Shown here: one piece after another, positions 1-8,952 of the stretch | Numbering within the stretch: the first letter of the stretch is position 1 | Layout: every line of letters begins with the position of its first letter | Origin: PoT sp049331405 | GTDB lineage: Bacteria; Planctomycetota; Planctomycetia; Isosphaerales; Isosphaeraceae | Reading direction: 5' to 3' | Length of the DNA stretch: 64,000 nt | Assembly (NCBI RefSeq): GCF_049331405.1 | Contig: NZ_CP186274.1 | Coordinates: forward strand, 2,356,001-2,420,000 | Made by a program: the position numbers and the translations under genes | The notes under the pieces: generated by a model | What the model saw: the letters and a program-made list of their open reading frames with translations, nothing else | Databases searched by the model: none | Told to the model about the DNA's origin: nothing

Positions 1-3000
1 TGCGGCAAGATGAGGAGCCGTTCCATGATTTTAATCAGCACCGCTTGTCGAGTCTCAGGCAATGGCGCTTCCTTATAAACCGCCAGAAGCATCGAAGCAG
101 CGAGAACAAGGATCAGGTCCGGCGACATCGTCGCGTTAACGAAACGTTCAAGCACCTTGTTCAGTGGCCATTTTACGGGATCCCATTTCGACAGTGAGCC
201 CGCTTTGGCCAGCACAAAGGGATTGAATGTGGTGGCCTGATAGTCCAAAGCCATAAGCTTTGCGCTCACAACCAAATATTCCTCAGGATCGACGAAGCCT
301 TGCTTGACCGCATGCTCGACGACGACCTGTGTCCAAACCCGGCGTACCGAAAACTCATTGCTTCCAATGAACGCAACCGCAAGATCATCGGACCAGAGCA
401 CATGCCCTGGCTGCCTGGCGAGCAGCATGCTTTCGACACCATGCTGGCCGAACCCGGAGATGAGTTGATCGCGCATTACTGGGTCTAGGGATGCTAGATC
501 CGGACAACCTCGTACCTCGCACACAGAAAGAACGGACCGAACAAGCGTGGCGAGCGCGTCGGCCTCGGCTTTCATCGTTTCTTCGGAGTACCGTTCGAAG
601 TAATAACCTTGTCCTGTCCTACCAAAGTGGCCGCTTCCCTGCCGTTTCGTGGTGACGTTCTCTAGTGCGGACCGTAGTTCATGAGCCGTGCTCTGCGAGA
701 TGACGAGTTTCCCCCGCCACCTGGCCAGCAAGCCCGCCGACTCCAACAGGGAAATGGAGCCAATCGCCGTGAGATCCAGCACGAGCGTGTTGCACGACGC
801 CAGAGCCTCCAGCGCGAGATCGTGCTCATCCTCCCTTCCCTGAGTGCAGCGAACCGGAAGATCGGGCTGCAATACCACGTGGTAGAGTACCTGAAACGGA
901 TCGGCTCCCACGATCTCAGCGAGCAGGTGTAAAGGGATGAGCTGAGTTCTGTAGATCTTCTCCGCGTCGTGAATTCGCTCGTAGCGAAGGTCAGCCACCA
1001 TCTTCATATCGGTCAAATCGGGGATTTCTTGACCCGTCCTTTCGTCCTTAGAAAGCACGCGAAACAGTTGGATGAACGGCTGATCCGGAAACCGGACTTG
1101 CCAGCTCTCCATGATCTCATGAAGCCTATAGAGGTATTTGCTCTTGATTTCTTTAATCGTCGCAGTGCGGTCCCTGGCGCTCGTCTTGCTGAGCACAACG
1201 CTCTCGCCGACACACTTTCCTTCGAAGCTTTTGGCGAGAGGGTGAATTGGGGAGTATTCGTTTAATTCAGGCCGTGGATTTGGCGAATCCTCTATGACCA
1301 CCCAGCGGTCTCTGCCGCCATCTTCCGTGTAACAGACGGCCACGCCGGGGCCGGCTTGGGACGGCTCCTTAATCTCCAGAACCTGCGAGGCTGGCGAGAA
1401 AAAGACCATGATCAGCGCGGCGTTCGCATCGGGATGGTCGAAATGGCGACGGACCAGCTCATAAGCGTAGTTCAAGGCTGCGTTAGGATCCCCTCGCAGA
1501 CGCAAAATTTCAACCGCAATGGCGCCGCCTGTTGCCGTTACTTCATCCAAGGTAGGAAGAGCATCCGGTCTCGCGTCGATCAAATCCGGCCGATGCCACT
1601 TCAGCCCGAGGTGCGAGAGCCTGAGTCGCGCATCCCTGTCGTCGGGGTTGTTTTTAAGATGTGACCGCAGTAACGCCACGGCCCCATCAAGATCGAACAT
1701 GCCCAGCACCTCGGCTTCTTTGAAGAGCAACCAAGTGTCCTGGATTCCTCCTTCTCGCGCGTCCCTGGCCACGTTCAGGATGATGTCGTACTGTTGGACT
1801 CGTTCGGCACATCGCACGAGGTGACGCACATCGTTGCCGTATGCGGTGTTTCGCGTGATCCTCTGCCAGAGGGGTAGGGCGTCCTTGTGCTTCTCCAACC
1901 TACCTAGCTGGAGTGCGAGGGCTCGAATTGACAGTTCGTGGGTGCTACTATCAACTTTCTTCAATGCGTCGTCGGCGGCCGTCACCGAGCCCTGGAAGTC
2001 ATCCCGTGCCAGATGCAACTGCGACCAAGCGGCAAGCAAGCTTACATCGCTGAAATGGCCGGAAGAGGCGCGATTAAAGAATGTCTCGGCCTCGTCTAAC
2101 CGCGATGCATCAATAGAGTCAGTAATTGCTGAATGAAAGGCCGCAATCCGTAACGCTTTGAGATCATCGGGGCTAGATTCGGATTCATCCTCCGCGAATA
2201 CTCGATCGTCGGCGAGAGACAGGCGCACATTGATTTCAATTGCCTCGGCGCGGTCTCCGGGCTTGTCTCTCTCCGCGAGCAAGTCTGCCAGGAGAGATTC
2301 GGCAACCGGGGCGGAGCCCACACGGACGGCTTTACGCAATTCTCCGATAGCTTCATCAATCCTATTTCGATTGAACAGATAGACGGCATATCTTCGATGC
2401 ACATGCCTGTCCTCCGGCGATGTCCGCGTTGCTTCGCTGAAGTCCTGATCTGCCGCATCATCCTGGCCGCGCAGGGCATTCGCTAAGGCACGGATGAGGA
2501 AGCACCGGGAGAGCAAGTGGTTGGCCTGATTTTTCTTCGCAAGAGCAGCGGCCTCATCGATGGCAGCTATGGCCTCGACCAACCTTGCCTGAACAAGCGG
2601 ATCGGATCCCGCACGAAAATTTCGGCCCAGCTTGATGGATTCCGCGTTGTACAACGCCTGACCGAGGATGAATTTTGATCCGAACCAATCTGGGCCTGCC
2701 GCTACTGCCATCCTGGCGTAATAAACAGCCTCCGAAAAACGCTGGTGGCCCATCGCCCTTATGGCCAGGGCCATGGACACATCGGCATCTTTTTCGAGGA
2801 TTGGCGATACCATCGCCTGCATATCTTCGAGGCTTTTCGAAGCCGGTGAGGTCCGGATTTGGATGGCGAGTAACTTGCCAGAGGTATGATATTGTTCGCG
2901 AAGCCGAGTAGAGAGCGCGTGTGCTTCTTCTTTGCGGCCAACCAATTCCAGACCGAGCGCCTCGTTGATTTGGGCCCGCTCGCTCTCTGGGCAGAGTCCC

Positions 3001-3434
3001 TTTGCCTCTAGCAATAGCCTACCCGCTTCCCGTTCATCTCCTCGGACGTGCGCGACGTTGGAGAAAGCCGCCTTGACCCGATATTGCTGCAGCGGGGTGA
3101 GTTCCTCCCAATGGCGTTGCTTTAGCCTTTCGAGCAGGATATGGGCTCGTTGCGGATCCGAATTTTTAAGGCAACTCTCGGCCTCATCAATCTCACCGTC
3201 GCGTGCCGTCCGGCCTTGCACCGAGATAACTTCTTCTACCTGTGTCCTCACCGCCGAGAAACCTTGCCTAAGTCTCTCATCCAACGCGGCGATTTGCGCG
3301 CTCGTAATTTTGGTCAGCAGGTCGGCGACTTCCGGGTATTCATCGAGAAGGTCTTCGATTTTCTCCCACCAGAGCAGCTCAACGAGGAAAAGACCTTTGG
3401 AGCGGTGGTCGCGGTTGATCTCGATAATCTTCTT
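1..3434 (-). pseudogene. C-terminal part of an IS-split TPR-GreAB-C-PIN conflict-system protein
   Basis: The minus strand is open from the IS edge at 3434 through the window start, about 1140 residues, and continues outside. There is no start codon after the in-frame stop carried by the inserted element, so this is the downstream half of a split gene whose N-terminus is at 4474-4793. Seen in order: end of the nuclease-like domain (LLWWEKIEDLLDEYPEV), a long stretch of helical TPR-like repeats over roughly 2000-3300, a GreA/B C-terminal-like segment near 1230 (SPIHPLAKSFEGKCVGESVV, like SPLGxALLGKxxGD), then a PIN domain with acidic residues in LVLDLTAIG, AHELRS and LWSDDLAVA. Known: this combination is described as a prokaryotic conflict (defence) protein; PIN domains are RNases. 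Inference: RNA-targeting antiviral protein, now inactivated unless the element excises. Family recognition is from motifs, not a search. Confidence 0.75.
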
Positions 3435-4473
3435 GGCTCATGTCGTTTAACTGGTGGAGCCCTTAACACCGAGTAGAGCCCGGATGAACTCCCCGGACAC
3501 CCGCTTGATGTTGTAACTCCACTGGTAGATCGCCACGTACTGTCGAAGATACTCCTTGTTGACCCCGCGGAACGGCCGCAGGAAGTTCCTCAGCCCCGTC
3601 CAGTTCCCCTCCAGCGTGTTGCAGTGCACCTCGCGCACCCCGTCACCGTCGTCGTCGCGCGCCCACTCCCCGCGGCCGTGGCAGACCGACGAGCGGGAGC
3701 GGCCCATCTCCGGCAGACGATCGTAGCCCTTCCACTCGTCCGTGTAGAATCGCGTCATCGGCCAGCTCGCACGCAACGCCACGCGCCGCAAGGTCTCCCC
3801 GTCGGAATGCCGGGCCACCGTCAGGCGGATCTCACCGCTTCGGCGCCCCACCACCCCGCAGATCGGCAGCCGGTCCGTGTCCCAGCTCCCGTGCCCCGGC
3901 CGCTTGTTGCCGCGACGCCGCGGCGGGTCATCGGGGTCGCGGTGCGGTCGCCCTTTTTTCCCCCGCGTTCTGGTACATCTCGTCGGCCTCGAGCTCGGAG
4001 TCTTCCAGGGGATCCCGGTGCCGCCCCGAGTGGGCGGCGCCCTGGAGGCGGTGCCTGAGCTCGAGCAGCTGGGAGCGATCGCAGTCCAGCTCGCGTGCCA
4101 GCCTGGCAGTAGGCGTGCCCTGGGCGATGCCGCGGACGATCAGGAGCAGCTCGGCGGCCCGGCGGCGGTTGCCGTGGAGCGCGGTGCCGGTGAAGGCGTT
4201 GAAGACCCTCCTGCAGCGGCCGCAGCGGTAGTCGAGGATCGGTGCGCGATGGCGCCTGTGGACGTGGAGGTCGTCGCCGTCCCCGCATCGCGGGCATGCG
4301 AGGCCCGCTGGGTGGAGCCAGGCGAGGAGCTCGGCATAGCTGGCCTCGTCATCCATCAGGTCGAGGATGGGGAAATCCATGGCAACCTCCGCGCGGCCGA
4401 GGTAAGAGTCCCCTCCATTTCAACCATACCCCGCGTCACTACGATAGGCCCCACCAGTTACCCGGCATGAGCC
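3435..4473 (-). mobile_element. IS1595-family (ISXO2-like) insertion sequence with 8-bp target duplication
   Basis: The element is 1039 bp. Its ends are imperfect inverted repeats of about 27 bp: both start GGCTCATG inward and share TAACTGGTGG and GCC. It is flanked by an exact direct repeat ATCTTCTT at 3427-3434 and 4474-4481; 8-bp duplications are typical of IS1595. Removing the element and one copy of the repeat joins the flanking reading frames as AQKK/IIEINRD with no shift, so this was a recent insertion into a working gene. The transposase gene inside runs on the minus strand, parallel to the interrupted gene. Confidence 0.93.
3447..4380 (-). pseudogene. IS1595-family transposase, frameshifted at an A6 run
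   Basis: Start ATG at 4380. The first frame (to 3928) has the zinc-ribbon of ISXO2-like transposases (CPRCGDGDDLHVHRRHR, then YRCGRCRRVF), the FTGTALHGNRR segment and the first catalytic region LEADEMYQNAGEK. The rest, from VVGRRSGEIRLTV through DEWKGYDRLP to HCNTLEGNWTGLRNFLRPFRG and YVAIYQWSYNIKR, is in another frame and ends at 3447. The frames meet at a run of six T on the plus strand (3954-3959, A6 in the mRNA). Dropping one A gives continuous GEKGRPHRDPDDPPRRRGNKRPGHG. This is a one-base insertion, or a slippage-prone site where transcript realignment could still give full-length enzyme. Confidence 0.88.
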
Positions 4474-4793
4474 ATCTTCTTCTGCGCATGGGTCGTAGCA
4501 CGACCTGATGTGATTATGGCGTAACGGTCGAGCGGCGGGTCGAATGCTAACGCCTTGGCCACTTCAGCTTCGATTTCGGAAGGGGGAATGGTGAGCATCG
4601 GCTCATGGTGCTTGCACTGTGCCGCCCTGAAGGGCGCGGAAAACATAGGATCGATGATATCAACACCACACTGTTCCTCTCCCCGCCTCCCGTATAGCTC
4701 GAGGTGGGGATTATTCCAGTGACGCTGGAGGAGCTTCACGCTGAACTTCTCGAAGCTTCTTTCGTTATCGGGATGCGGATAGCGAAAATTCAT
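4474..4793 (-). pseudogene. N-terminal nuclease-like part of the IS-split conflict-system protein
   Basis: ATG at 4793 (MNFRYPHPDNERSF) is preferred; the frame is open back to a TTG at 4931, but those extra 46 residues look unstructured. About 106 residues precede the IS1595 insertion. They look like an Mrr-type PD-(D/E)xK nuclease: SFEKFSVKLLQRHW helix, GRRGEEQCGVDII with the Asp, and AAQCKHHE with the QxK motif, followed by YAIITSGRATTHAQKK. In the split state the frame runs into the IS as MAHAG and stops at 4458. Rejoined to 3426-1 it gives one protein of at least 1248 residues in the window. No clear ribosome site. The nuclease assignment rests on motif spacing only. Confidence 0.72.
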
Positions 4794-5035
4794 AAAGTCA
4801 ACCACGCATGCTTGACGCCATGTTCGGCCAGTGTCCCAGCTTTCTATAACTGTACACCGGGATAGAGATGCACGCCAGTAGAGCCCAGACAATCCATATG
4901 GAACGTGGAAAAAGCTCGATCGCGTGGCCAAATGAATTCTATGACATCAAAGTGTCTCGTAATGCCCCCGCAATAAACCGCTGACGATGCCCTCAAGCGT
5001 CCATTCTTCGGGCTCAAATCCACTCGAGATGACCT

Positions 5036-6034
5036 TCAAATCCCGATGCGCTCGACCTCGTCGAGCGTGACCTGGTCGTCGGTGCGGTCATAGAGCTTGG
5101 TGGTCTTGATGTCGGCATGGGCGGCCATCTGCTGGGCCTTGACGATGTCGCCGCCGTTCTCCAGGTAGGCGGTGATGCCGGTGCCTCGGAAGGAATGGTT
5201 GCATAGCCTGTTCGTCAATCCTGCCGCCTTGGCGCGCCGCTTGACCATGTCCCAGGCATTCCGCCTGTCGAGCGGCAGGGCGGTCATGTTGCCTGTGCGG
5301 GCCGGGATGGAGCGGAACAGGGGGGATTTTCGCTCCTCGGAGATGCCCGCTGCCTGAATGTAGGCGTCGAGGTAGGCCTCGGCATTGTGATGGGCGGGCA
5401 TCTCGTGGAACTTGCCACCCTTCTCGTGGAGGCGGAGCCACCATCGTTTGCCGTTGGGATAGTAATCCTCGACCTTCATGCCGACGACGGCGGAGATGCG
5501 GGCGAAGCTGTAGACCATGACGGCGATCAGGGCCCGGTCGCGGAGGTCGATGAGACGGGCGTTGCCTTCGTCGGGGACGATGCTGTCGAGAAGGGCCCGG
5601 GCGTCGTCGGCGGTGAGGACGGGCGTCTTGCCTTTCTTGACGACATGCTTAGGCCCGCGCACCGAGCTGGCGGGATTGAAGGCGACGACCTGGCCGGTGA
5701 CGAGGTGGTCGAAGAGCATCTTGATCGCCGCGAGATGCTGCTTGACGGTGGGGGCCGAGCGTCGGGCGGTCAGAGCCTCGATATAGGTAGCCACATGCAA
5801 CGGCTCGATGTCGGCCAGGGCAAGGTGGTGTTGCTGGCACCAGGCGAAGAAGTCGCGGCAGGCGCGGGAATAGGCCCCGCGCGTGTTGGGGTTGCGGATG
5901 GTGGCGGTGAAGAATTCGAGGAAGCGGCGCGCCGCCCGGTCCCCCGCGTCTGCGATAAGGGCCGGGACGCGTAACTCGACAATTGGAAGTGGTACCGCAA
6001 GAGCTCCATTTGGCCTATGGGGACCGGGTAGCAT
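5036..6034 (-). CDS. Tyrosine recombinase 1
   Basis: Site-specific recombinase of the phage integrase family, about 332 residues. An N-terminal SAM-like DNA-binding domain (FLEFFTATIRNPNTRGAY to MLFDHLV) precedes a catalytic domain carrying the expected residues: Arg in SFARISAVVGM, Lys in LHEKGGKFHE, His-x-x-Arg in NHSFRGTGITAYL, His in AAHADIKTTK and the nucleophile Tyr in KLYDRTDDQ. The ATG at 6034 overlaps the stop of the upstream toxin gene as TGATG, so translation is probably coupled; a TTG three bases earlier is possible. It is a close relative of the recombinase at 21032-22012. A palindrome at 6838-6861 upstream of the operon may be its crossover site. Chromosomal or plasmid dimer resolution, or mobility of this cassette, are both possible. 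Confidence 0.9.
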   Translation of the reverse strand: MLPGPHRPNGALAVPLPIVELRVPALIADAGDRAARRFLEFFTATIRNPNTRGAYSRACRDFFAWCQQHHLALADIEPLHVATYIEALTARRSAPTVKQHLAAIKMLFDHLVTGQVVAFNPASSVRGPKHVVKKGKTPVLTADDARALLDSIVPDEGNARLIDLRDRALIAVMVYSFARISAVVGMKVEDYYPNGKRWWLRLHEKGGKFHEMPAHHNAEAYLDAYIQAAGISEERKSPLFRSIPARTGNMTALPLDRRNAWDMVKRRAKAAGLTNRLCNHSFRGTGITAYLENGGDIVKAQQMAAHADIKTTKLYDRTDDQVTLDEVERIGI

Positions 6035-6462
6035 CAATTGGCCTCGCAGCCCGGCAGGAGCGTCATCCGCGAGAAATGCGGCATTGCCCGCTCATGAAAG
6101 ACCCGATCCGCCGTCACGAGCGACGCGTCGAGCCGCTTTGCCAGGGCCAGATACAGGCAATCTTGGAGGTTATGCGGGATGCCGAGTGAGAGCCCGAGTG
6201 CTTCCTCGATGATTTCGCGATCGGATACGAGAGAAATCGCGCCCGCGTCCAGATGGCGCCGCCAGATGCTGCAACGCCTCCGGGTTTCCTCCGTTTTGGC
6301 CTCGCCGGTGCGGACGCGGCGGGCTAAGGCGGCCAGGACCTCGATGCGCACCAGCTCCGGCGCGTAGAGCAGATGGGGGCCGGCGAGGAGCCCGAGGGCG
6401 GCGTCGCTGCCCACCTCGGGTAAATACCACTTGGCGGCGACGCTGGCATCGACGACGATCAC
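6034..6462 (-). CDS. PIN-domain toxin (VapC/FitB-like)
   Basis: A 142-residue PIN-domain ribonuclease toxin. Acidic residues expected in the active site are in MIVVDASVAAKWYLPE, APELVRIEVLAAL, and DCLYLALAKRLDASLVTADRVF. Known: VapC-type toxins cut tRNA or rRNA when their antitoxin is lost. The start ATG overlaps the antitoxin stop by four bases (ATGA), and its stop overlaps the recombinase start, so antitoxin, toxin and recombinase form one tightly coupled minus-strand operon. Function as an addiction module that stabilises the recombinase cassette is inferred. Confidence 0.88.
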   Translation of the reverse strand: MIVVDASVAAKWYLPEVGSDAALGLLAGPHLLYAPELVRIEVLAALARRVRTGEAKTEETRRRCSIWRRHLDAGAISLVSDREIIEEALGLSLGIPHNLQDCLYLALAKRLDASLVTADRVFHERAMPHFSRMTLLPGCEAN

Positions 6463-6701
6463 CCGCGGGTATCCCTGTCCTCGCGGATCAGCCTGGCGCT
6501 GTCCGCAAAGACCCGGCCTTGCGACCGGAACTCATCGAGTCCGTCGCGCAGCTCGGCGGCGAGCGCGCGCTTACCGGCCAGTGCGCTATCGGTCAGGATC
6601 TGCCGCAATTCACCCTCGAGAGTCTTGCCTTCGCGCTTGGCTTGCGTGCGGAGCCATTCAACGACCCAATCATCGACGTTACGTATACGGACTTCTTTCA
6701 T
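6459..6701 (-). CDS. Ribbon-helix-helix antitoxin (FitA-like)
   Basis: An 80-residue protein beginning MKEVRIRNVDDWVVEWLRTQAKREGKTLEGELRQIL, the ribbon-helix-helix pattern of FitA/VapB antitoxins: one beta strand that pairs in the dimer and contacts DNA, then two helices. The C-terminal part would wrap the toxin. It is the first gene of the antitoxin-toxin-recombinase operon. AG-rich sequence lies 20-30 bases upstream rather than at the usual ribosome-site distance. Autoregulation through an operator in 6702-6836 is expected from the family but not demonstrated here. Confidence 0.85.
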   Translation of the reverse strand: MKEVRIRNVDDWVVEWLRTQAKREGKTLEGELRQILTDSALAGKRALAAELRDGLDEFRSQGRVFADSARLIREDRDTRG

Positions 6702-7013
6702 GATAATGTTCTCAATTGTGGAATTCTCCTAATCTTGCCAGAGCTCTCTCCTTGTGTCAATCATTTCGTCTGTGCGTTGTTAGAAATTCATGCGACACTC
6801 ACGTCGTCTCCAATCAGCACGACTTTGCAATGTTAGTATGACATAACGCCCTTTATGTCATGGAAGCTGCCGCTGGTGGCAAGGGGCCGATTAAGGGCAA
6901 TGGAATGGCTCCTGCCACGCCAGCTCATCCCGTCAGTCTTTCGTTGATTGACATCATAATTCAAATGTGACAAAATCAATATTATATAATAATTAATAAC
7001 TGATACTTAAGAC
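6702..7013. promoter_or_regulatory. Divergent promoter region between two toxin-antitoxin operons
   Basis: No gene is seen in these 312 bases, which are clearly AT-rich in 6940-7013. They separate the minus-strand FitAB-like operon from the plus-strand AbrB/VapC operon and must hold both promoters. An imperfect dyad with TTGATTGACAT near 6943 and ATGTGACA then AATCAA downstream is a plausible operator for the second operon. The palindrome at 6838-6861 is listed separately. Confidence 0.5.
6838..6861. repeat. Perfect 9-6-9 palindrome, candidate recombinase crossover site
   Basis: Arms ATGACATAA (6838-6846) and TTATGTCAT (6853-6861) surround the 6-base spacer CGCCCT. Inverted arms with a 6-8 base spacer are the form of tyrosine-recombinase core sites. 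The site at 22034-22055 beside recombinase 2 has the same plan (arms ending ATAA/TTAT, spacer TGTCCT). It could instead be a repressor operator for one of the flanking toxin-antitoxin operons. Confidence 0.5.
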
Positions 7014-7274
7014 ATGGATTCCGCCATTCATACCAAGCTGAGCGACGCCCGCAGGATTGCCATCCCGGCCGAGCTATGCCAGCGATACGGGCTGACCCCG
7101 GGCGACCCGGTGGTGCTCGAACCCGTCGAGGGCGGCATCGTCATGCGACCGCTCGAGGCGGTCATCCGCGAGGTCCAGGCGTTCTTCGCCGGCATCCGGC
7201 CCCATGACGGGCTAATGTCGGAGGAATTGATCCGGGAGCGCCGCGAGGAAGCGGCGCGTGAAGACCTTGAGTGA
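7014..7274 (+). CDS. vapB: AbrB/SpoVT-type antitoxin
   Basis: An 86-residue protein with the swapped-hairpin AbrB fold pattern: TKLSDARRIAIPAELCQRYGLTPGDPVVLEPVEGGIVMRP. This DNA-binding domain is common in VapB antitoxins. The C-terminal half (FAGIRPHDGLMSEELIRERREEA) is charged and helical and would bind the toxin. Its last 17 bases overlap the toxin gene, typical of toxin-antitoxin pairs. The preceding 70 bases are very AT-rich. Autorepression is expected from the family. Confidence 0.88.
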   Translation: MDSAIHTKLSDARRIAIPAELCQRYGLTPGDPVVLEPVEGGIVMRPLEAVIREVQAFFAGIRPHDGLMSEELIRERREEAAREDLE

Positions 7275-7650
7275 GGCCGTCCTCGACGCCTCGGCCATGA
7301 TCGCGTTCGTGAGGAACGAGCCCGGTGCCGACAAGGTTGCGGCCGTGCTCCCGCAGGCATGCATCTCCGCGGTCAACCTCTCCGAGACCCTCGCGAAGCT
7401 GGTCGAGTACGGCATGCCGCTCGACGCAGTGGCGTTCCAGATCGACCGACTCCGGATCCCCGTCGTCACCTTCGACGCCGAGCAGGCCAGGATCGTTGCC
7501 TCGCTCTGCACGCCAACGCGACGCGCGGGACTTTCGCTGGGCGATCGAGCATGTCTTGCCCTGGGGCTGAAACGGCAGATCTCCGTCCTGACGGCCGACC
7601 GGAGCTGGGCTAAGGTCGATGTTGGCCTTGAAATCCGGTTCATTCGTTAG
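7258..7650 (+). CDS. vapC: PIN-domain toxin VapC
   Basis: A 130-residue PIN-domain RNase starting at a GTG inside the antitoxin gene. Motifs: AVLDASAMIAFVRNEPG (first Asp), SAVNLSETLAKL (Glu), LSLGDRACLALGLKRQISVLTADRSW (Asp pair). These match the VapC active site. It forms a pair with the AbrB-type antitoxin just upstream. The gene ends about 70 bases before the inverted repeat at 7718-7787. Confidence 0.88.
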   Translation: MKTLSEAVLDASAMIAFVRNEPGADKVAAVLPQACISAVNLSETLAKLVEYGMPLDAVAFQIDRLRIPVVTFDAEQARIVASLCTPTRRAGLSLGDRACLALGLKRQISVLTADRSWAKVDVGLEIRFIR

Positions 7651-7717
7651 TCGAGCGGCACACCGACAAACGCCGCCAGGCTACGGCCGAGGGCGAGTCG
7701 CACGACATGCCAATCTA

Positions 7718-7787
7718 AGAGGCCAAAACAGAATTGACGATGAACAGCCAAAATTAAGGCACGTTGCTCAATTCTGTTTTGGCCTCT
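7718..7787. repeat. 70-bp element with perfect 20-bp inverted repeats (MITE-like)
   Basis: Arms at 7718-7737 (starting AGAGGCCAAAACAG) and 7768-7787 are perfect reverse complements with a 30-base spacer. TA lies just outside the left arm, and on the right a TA spans the last arm base and the next base. This resembles a miniature IS630/Tc1-like element. It could also fold as a large RNA hairpin after vapC, but no U-tract follows. The IS630 element begins directly at its right edge. Confidence 0.6.
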
Positions 7788-7788
7788 A

Positions 7789-8850
7789 AGCACCTGGCCT
7801 GGGTTCGCCTACAATAAGGTTATGATCCGCATCCAACTCGATACGACCACACGCGACGAGCTCCAGGCGATGAGGCGGCAACACCTCCCGGCCAAGGTCC
7901 GCGATCGCCTGGAGATGATCCTCCTGGCCGATACAGGCTGGGACGCCACCCGCATCGCGGGCCACCTCGGCTGCAACTACCGCACCGCGCTCAACCTCCT
8001 CAACGACTTCCTCGGGTGCGGCCGCGATGCCCTCTTCCCGCGACGCCCAGGCCCGGCTCCCGATGCCGCCCGACGAGGCCGTGTCGCCGATCGCCTCCGC
8101 GACCTGCTCGCCGAGGACAGGACCTGGACCTCTGCCCAGCTCGCCGAGGCCCTCCGGGCCAAGGGCATCGCCCTCTCGGCACGCCACGTCCGCCGCCACC
8201 TGCACGGCATCGAGGCCGGCTACCGCCGCACCGCCAGCACCCTCGAGCACAAGCAGGACCCCGCCAAGGCCGGGCGTGCCCGCACGGTCCTGGGCCACCT
8301 CATCGACCGGGCCGAGTCCGGCATGGCGGAGCTCTTCTACCTCGACGAATGCGGCTTCGCCCCCTCGCTGCCGACCGGCTACAGCTGGTCCCTGCCGGGC
8401 CGGCGCAAGCGAGTCCGATACGAGTACCCGCAAGGCCGGCGGATCAACGTGCTGGCGAGCTACAACCCGTTCGGCCCGGCGCCGAGGCTGGCCTCCGCGG
8501 TTTTCGAGCGGACGTTGACCTCGGACGACCTGTTGGAATACCTGCGGTCCCTGCCGCCGGCGAGGGTGCCGCGGGTGGTGGTCCTGGACAACGCCGGGAT
8601 GCACACCGGCAAGGCGTTCAAGGCGAGGCGGCCGGAGCTGGCCCGGCAGGGGATCTACCTGTACTACCTGCCGGCGTATAGCCCGGAGTTGAACCGAATC
8701 GAGCCCCTGTTCAAGCAGATCAAGCACCACGAGATCCCCCGGCGGAGCCATCAGTCGAGGGCCGAGCTGCGGGCCTCGGTCGAGAGCGGATTCGAGTCCT
8801 AAGGCCGGAAGCTCGGCCCGAAAACTGTAACGGGACTCAGGCCGGCTGCT
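7789..8850 (+). mobile_element. IS630-family insertion sequence, apparently intact
   Basis: Ends are 13-bp inverted repeats with two mismatches: AGCACCTGGCCTG at 7789 and its match AGCAGCCGGCCTG reading inward from 8850. TA dinucleotides at 7787-7788 and 8851-8852 are the expected target duplication of this family. One complete transposase gene fills the element. It inserted at the edge of the 70-bp inverted-repeat element. Confidence 0.88.
7822..8802 (+). CDS. IS630-family DDE transposase
   Basis: A 326-residue transposase. The N-terminal helix-turn-helix (MILLADTGWDATRIAGHLGCNYRTALNLLNDF) recognises the element ends, a linker follows, and the catalytic acids are in ELFYLDECGFAP (Asp), VVVLDNAGMHTGK (Asp) and AYSPELNRIEPLFK (Glu). 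Length and motif order are normal for the family, and the frame is undamaged, so the element may be active. A clear ribosome site is not seen. Confidence 0.93.
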   Translation: MIRIQLDTTTRDELQAMRRQHLPAKVRDRLEMILLADTGWDATRIAGHLGCNYRTALNLLNDFLGCGRDALFPRRPGPAPDAARRGRVADRLRDLLAEDRTWTSAQLAEALRAKGIALSARHVRRHLHGIEAGYRRTASTLEHKQDPAKAGRARTVLGHLIDRAESGMAELFYLDECGFAPSLPTGYSWSLPGRRKRVRYEYPQGRRINVLASYNPFGPAPRLASAVFERTLTSDDLLEYLRSLPPARVPRVVVLDNAGMHTGKAFKARRPELARQGIYLYYLPAYSPELNRIEPLFKQIKHHEIPRRSHQSRAELRASVESGFES

Positions 8851-8952
8851 TAGTACTAGGCTATGTCGGAAAACTCTGACCAGCCCCATAGCGATTGACC
8901 TGCCTGCCAGAATTGTGTGTACGGACACACACACCGAGAAGGGCATCGCAGG

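Noticed and set aside
3821..4297. Alternative frame in the IS1595 element suggesting a -1 programmed frameshift
   Set aside because: The frame entered by a -1 shift at the A run carries no transposase motifs; the true continuation is the +1 frame.
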